Shown here: positions 48,381-49,712 of the stretch, piece by piece | How positions within the stretch are numbered: the stretch's first letter is position 1 | Layout of the letters: the number at the start of each line of letters is the position of its first letter | Source: Methanosarcinales archaeon Methan_01 | Lineage (GTDB): Archaea > Halobacteriota > Methanosarcinia > Methanotrichales > Methanotrichaceae | Direction of reading: 5' to 3' | DNA: 49,712 bases | NCBI GenBank assembly: GCA_001602645.1 | Contig: LUYE01000041.1 | Location: forward strand, 1-49,712 | The notes under the pieces: model-generated | The model's database searches: none | Seen by the model: only the letters and a program-made list of their open reading frames with translations | Told to the model about the DNA's origin: nothing | Made by a program: the position numbers and the translations under genes

Positions 48381-49133
48381 CTACTCGCCTCCTCTGTTTG
48401 CTAGAATCGTCAACGGTGCAGCTATAACGTGCATGTACTTGCTCCAGGGAAGGATCACGACGAAGAGTGCCAGCGCCAGTATCGTGTGGAGCAGGGAGAA
48501 GTGGGGTGCATATACGGGGTTAGCGAACGCGTTTCCGATTAGGAAGGAGTTGCCCCGCAGCCACTCCGCGTAGAACCCAGTGATGGTGATCAGAAATACT
48601 CCGCCGAGGAGGACCACGTCGTAGGCCGAGGTCCGGGACCTGACCTCCCGGAGGATGAACCTTCTCAGGACGGCAATAGTGGACCCGAAGAGGAGGAGGT
48701 AGCCGAATAAGTCGAAGGGCAGCTCCATATAGCCCTTCACCATCTCAGCCTGGTGGGCGAGGCCCAGGAGGTTAAAGTGCTCAATTATGTCCATGAAGAG
48801 GCCCAGGCCCGAAAGGGCGGCCAGGGTCAAAAACCCGTAGAACATGGCCATATGCATGATCCACCTGACGGGGCTCCTCCTGAGGGTCCTCCTAAGAAGG
48901 AGGACGTCGAGGATGAGGGTCTTCACGAATACCCAAATTCCATCTTTGAAGGCCTCGTGAATCCACGTCGCGATAAATAGCCAGAAGCTGTGTCGCAGCT
49001 CGTCCTGATAACCGGTGGATCCCATCCCCCACTTTTTGAAGTTAAAGTAGAGGCCGTAGATCCAGATTCCCAATACCACTACGGTAAGGGCGATCACAAT
49101 CCAGAAGGTGAGACCAAGGGTGTAAAACGCCAT
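48381..49133 (-). CDS. hdrE: CoB-CoM heterodisulfide reductase subunit E (cytochrome b)
   Basis: The membrane b-type cytochrome that takes electrons from methanophenazine and passes them to HdrD, contributing to proton-motive force. 250 residues with five or six membrane helices. Candidate haem ligands are the His residues in 'IMHMAMFYGFL' and 'HFSLLHTILAL'. First gene of the hdrE-hdrD operon. Confidence 0.95.
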   Translation of the reverse strand: MAFYTLGLTFWIVIALTVVVLGIWIYGLYFNFKKWGMGSTGYQDELRHSFWLFIATWIHEAFKDGIWVFVKTLILDVLLLRRTLRRSPVRWIMHMAMFYGFLTLAALSGLGLFMDIIEHFNLLGLAHQAEMVKGYMELPFDLFGYLLLFGSTIAVLRRFILREVRSRTSAYDVVLLGGVFLITITGFYAEWLRGNSFLIGNAFANPVYAPHFSLLHTILALALFVVILPWSKYMHVIAAPLTILANRGGE

Positions 49134-49659
49134 TTTTTATCCTCCTTTTTAAACCACACCTACTCCATCCGACCATCCTTTCCATTTGAGAGTAACCTAC
49201 CTGAGAAACTAATACTTAAACGTTCCCTTCTGGTCATTTTTGATACCGAATAATATCTCCGGCGGATCTTGCAGCCTCCCCGGCCTCAAACCGGCCCGAT
49301 CCGGAGGGCCGTTCGAGATATCCTTTGAACGTCGCCTGAACCCTCATGGACCCTCATATAGCTTCCGAAGCTGGAGCATGAAGGTCCGATAGAGAGCATT
49401 AGGCCGCCGATCCGGCGAGGAGCAGTAGGCGATCTTCCGCCCAGGATATCCGTCCTTCGTCACCCACATCAGAAGGAGGGATGGGACTCCACCGCAATCC
49501 ACCCAGAGGATGGCCCCCTAGGTCGGGGATGAAGGGCCGAGAGTCGGGGTATTGTTGGCATCAGAGGAGAGATGGTATCGCTCAGATGAGGTATGAGTAT
49601 AGACAGGGGAGGATGGAGCGAGGGAATAAATAAAGGATAAATGAAGAAAGGGTGGACGC
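49134..49659 (-). promoter_or_regulatory. hdrE promoter region and upstream gap
   Basis: A minus-strand GTTTAAGTATTAG (near 49208-49220) is a likely TATA element with a leader of about 50 nt, and GGAGG (49145-49141) serves as ribosome-binding site. From 49225 to 49659 I see no gene; the open frame at 49469-49663 lacks any motif. Confidence 0.45.
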
Positions 49660-49712
49660 TCACTTGGCGAGCGTCACCTTCTCGATGGTAACCTTGGCGT
49701 CCTTGAGGATCA
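49660..49712 (-). CDS. C-terminus of a gene that continues beyond the window
   Basis: The last 17 codons of a leftward gene, ending '...ILKDAKVTIEKVTLAK' and TGA at 49662-49660. Short Lys/Val/Ile-rich tails of this sort end several methanogen enzyme subunits, including acetyl-CoA decarbonylase/synthase beta (CdhC). That identity is a guess from 16 residues. Confidence 0.45.
   Translation of the reverse strand, partial: ILKDAKVTIEKVTLAK

Noticed and set aside
49469-49663. A 64-codon minus-strand frame upstream of hdrE.
   Set aside because: It lies directly behind the stop codon of the gene entering from the window edge, is Pro/Ser/His-rich, and has no motif.

Overview
The window comes from a methanogenic archaeon of the Methanosarcinales, most likely a Methanothrix (Methanosaeta)-like organism. 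The evidence is membrane heterodisulfide reductase HdrE-HdrD, an RpoD with two [4Fe-4S] ferredoxin motifs, proteasome-activating nucleotidase, MBF1, RbkR-type riboflavin kinase, TrmY and Pus10, archaeal TATA boxes, and a GC-rich core genome. The genus is an inference.

Layout. (1) 1-5243: an accessory toxin-like pair, a 1133-residue MACPF (perforin-like) protein followed by a P47/TULIP-like protein, preceded by a possible IS200/IS605 end. (2) 5296-14335: housekeeping genes. These are ribB and the bifunctional kinase/regulator rbkR with a palindromic operator at its promoter; pan divergent from an mbf1-sua5-nucleotidyltransferase-HExxH protein run; AMP phosphorylase; a histone-deacetylase-fold protein; and a DUF89 protein. 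(3) 14351-23461: a minus-strand block with a PAC2 protein and then mostly secreted products: an FG-GAP propeller, a subtilase, and five unrecognised exported proteins. The five-gene cluster lies between a broken 5' copy of trmY and the intact trmY. (4) 23899-31761: information-processing genes: trmY-pus10, eL21, rpoF, DUF655, rsmA, aroA, S13-S4-S11-rpoD, and tRNA-Leu(GAG).

(5) 31701-41140: an integrated mobile element of about 9.4 kb, bounded by a perfect 64-bp direct repeat of the tRNA-Leu 3' part. It carries a tyrosine integrase, an HTH protein with nearby palindromes, a P-loop replication ATPase next to an iteron-rich inverted-repeat region (probable origin), a ribbon-helix-helix protein, a tiny zinc ribbon with a probable CTG start, and a NucS-like nuclease as cargo. 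It also contains an array of degenerate hairpin-plus-T-run repeats. It could be an integrated plasmid or a virus; no capsid or packaging gene is recognised.

(6) 41141-46141: a gene-poor region with a decayed gene, a zinc/cation exporter, and two tandem tyrosine-rich exported proteins with duplicated promoters. (7) 46142-49712: an iron-sulfur flavoprotein, the hdrE-hdrD operon (terminal methanophenazine:CoM-S-S-CoB reductase), and the last codons of another minus-strand gene.

The strongest candidates for something undescribed are the archaeal MACPF + P47-like locus and the tRNA-Leu element with its origin and repeat array. The trmY-flanked secreted cluster and the tyrosine-rich protein pair come next.
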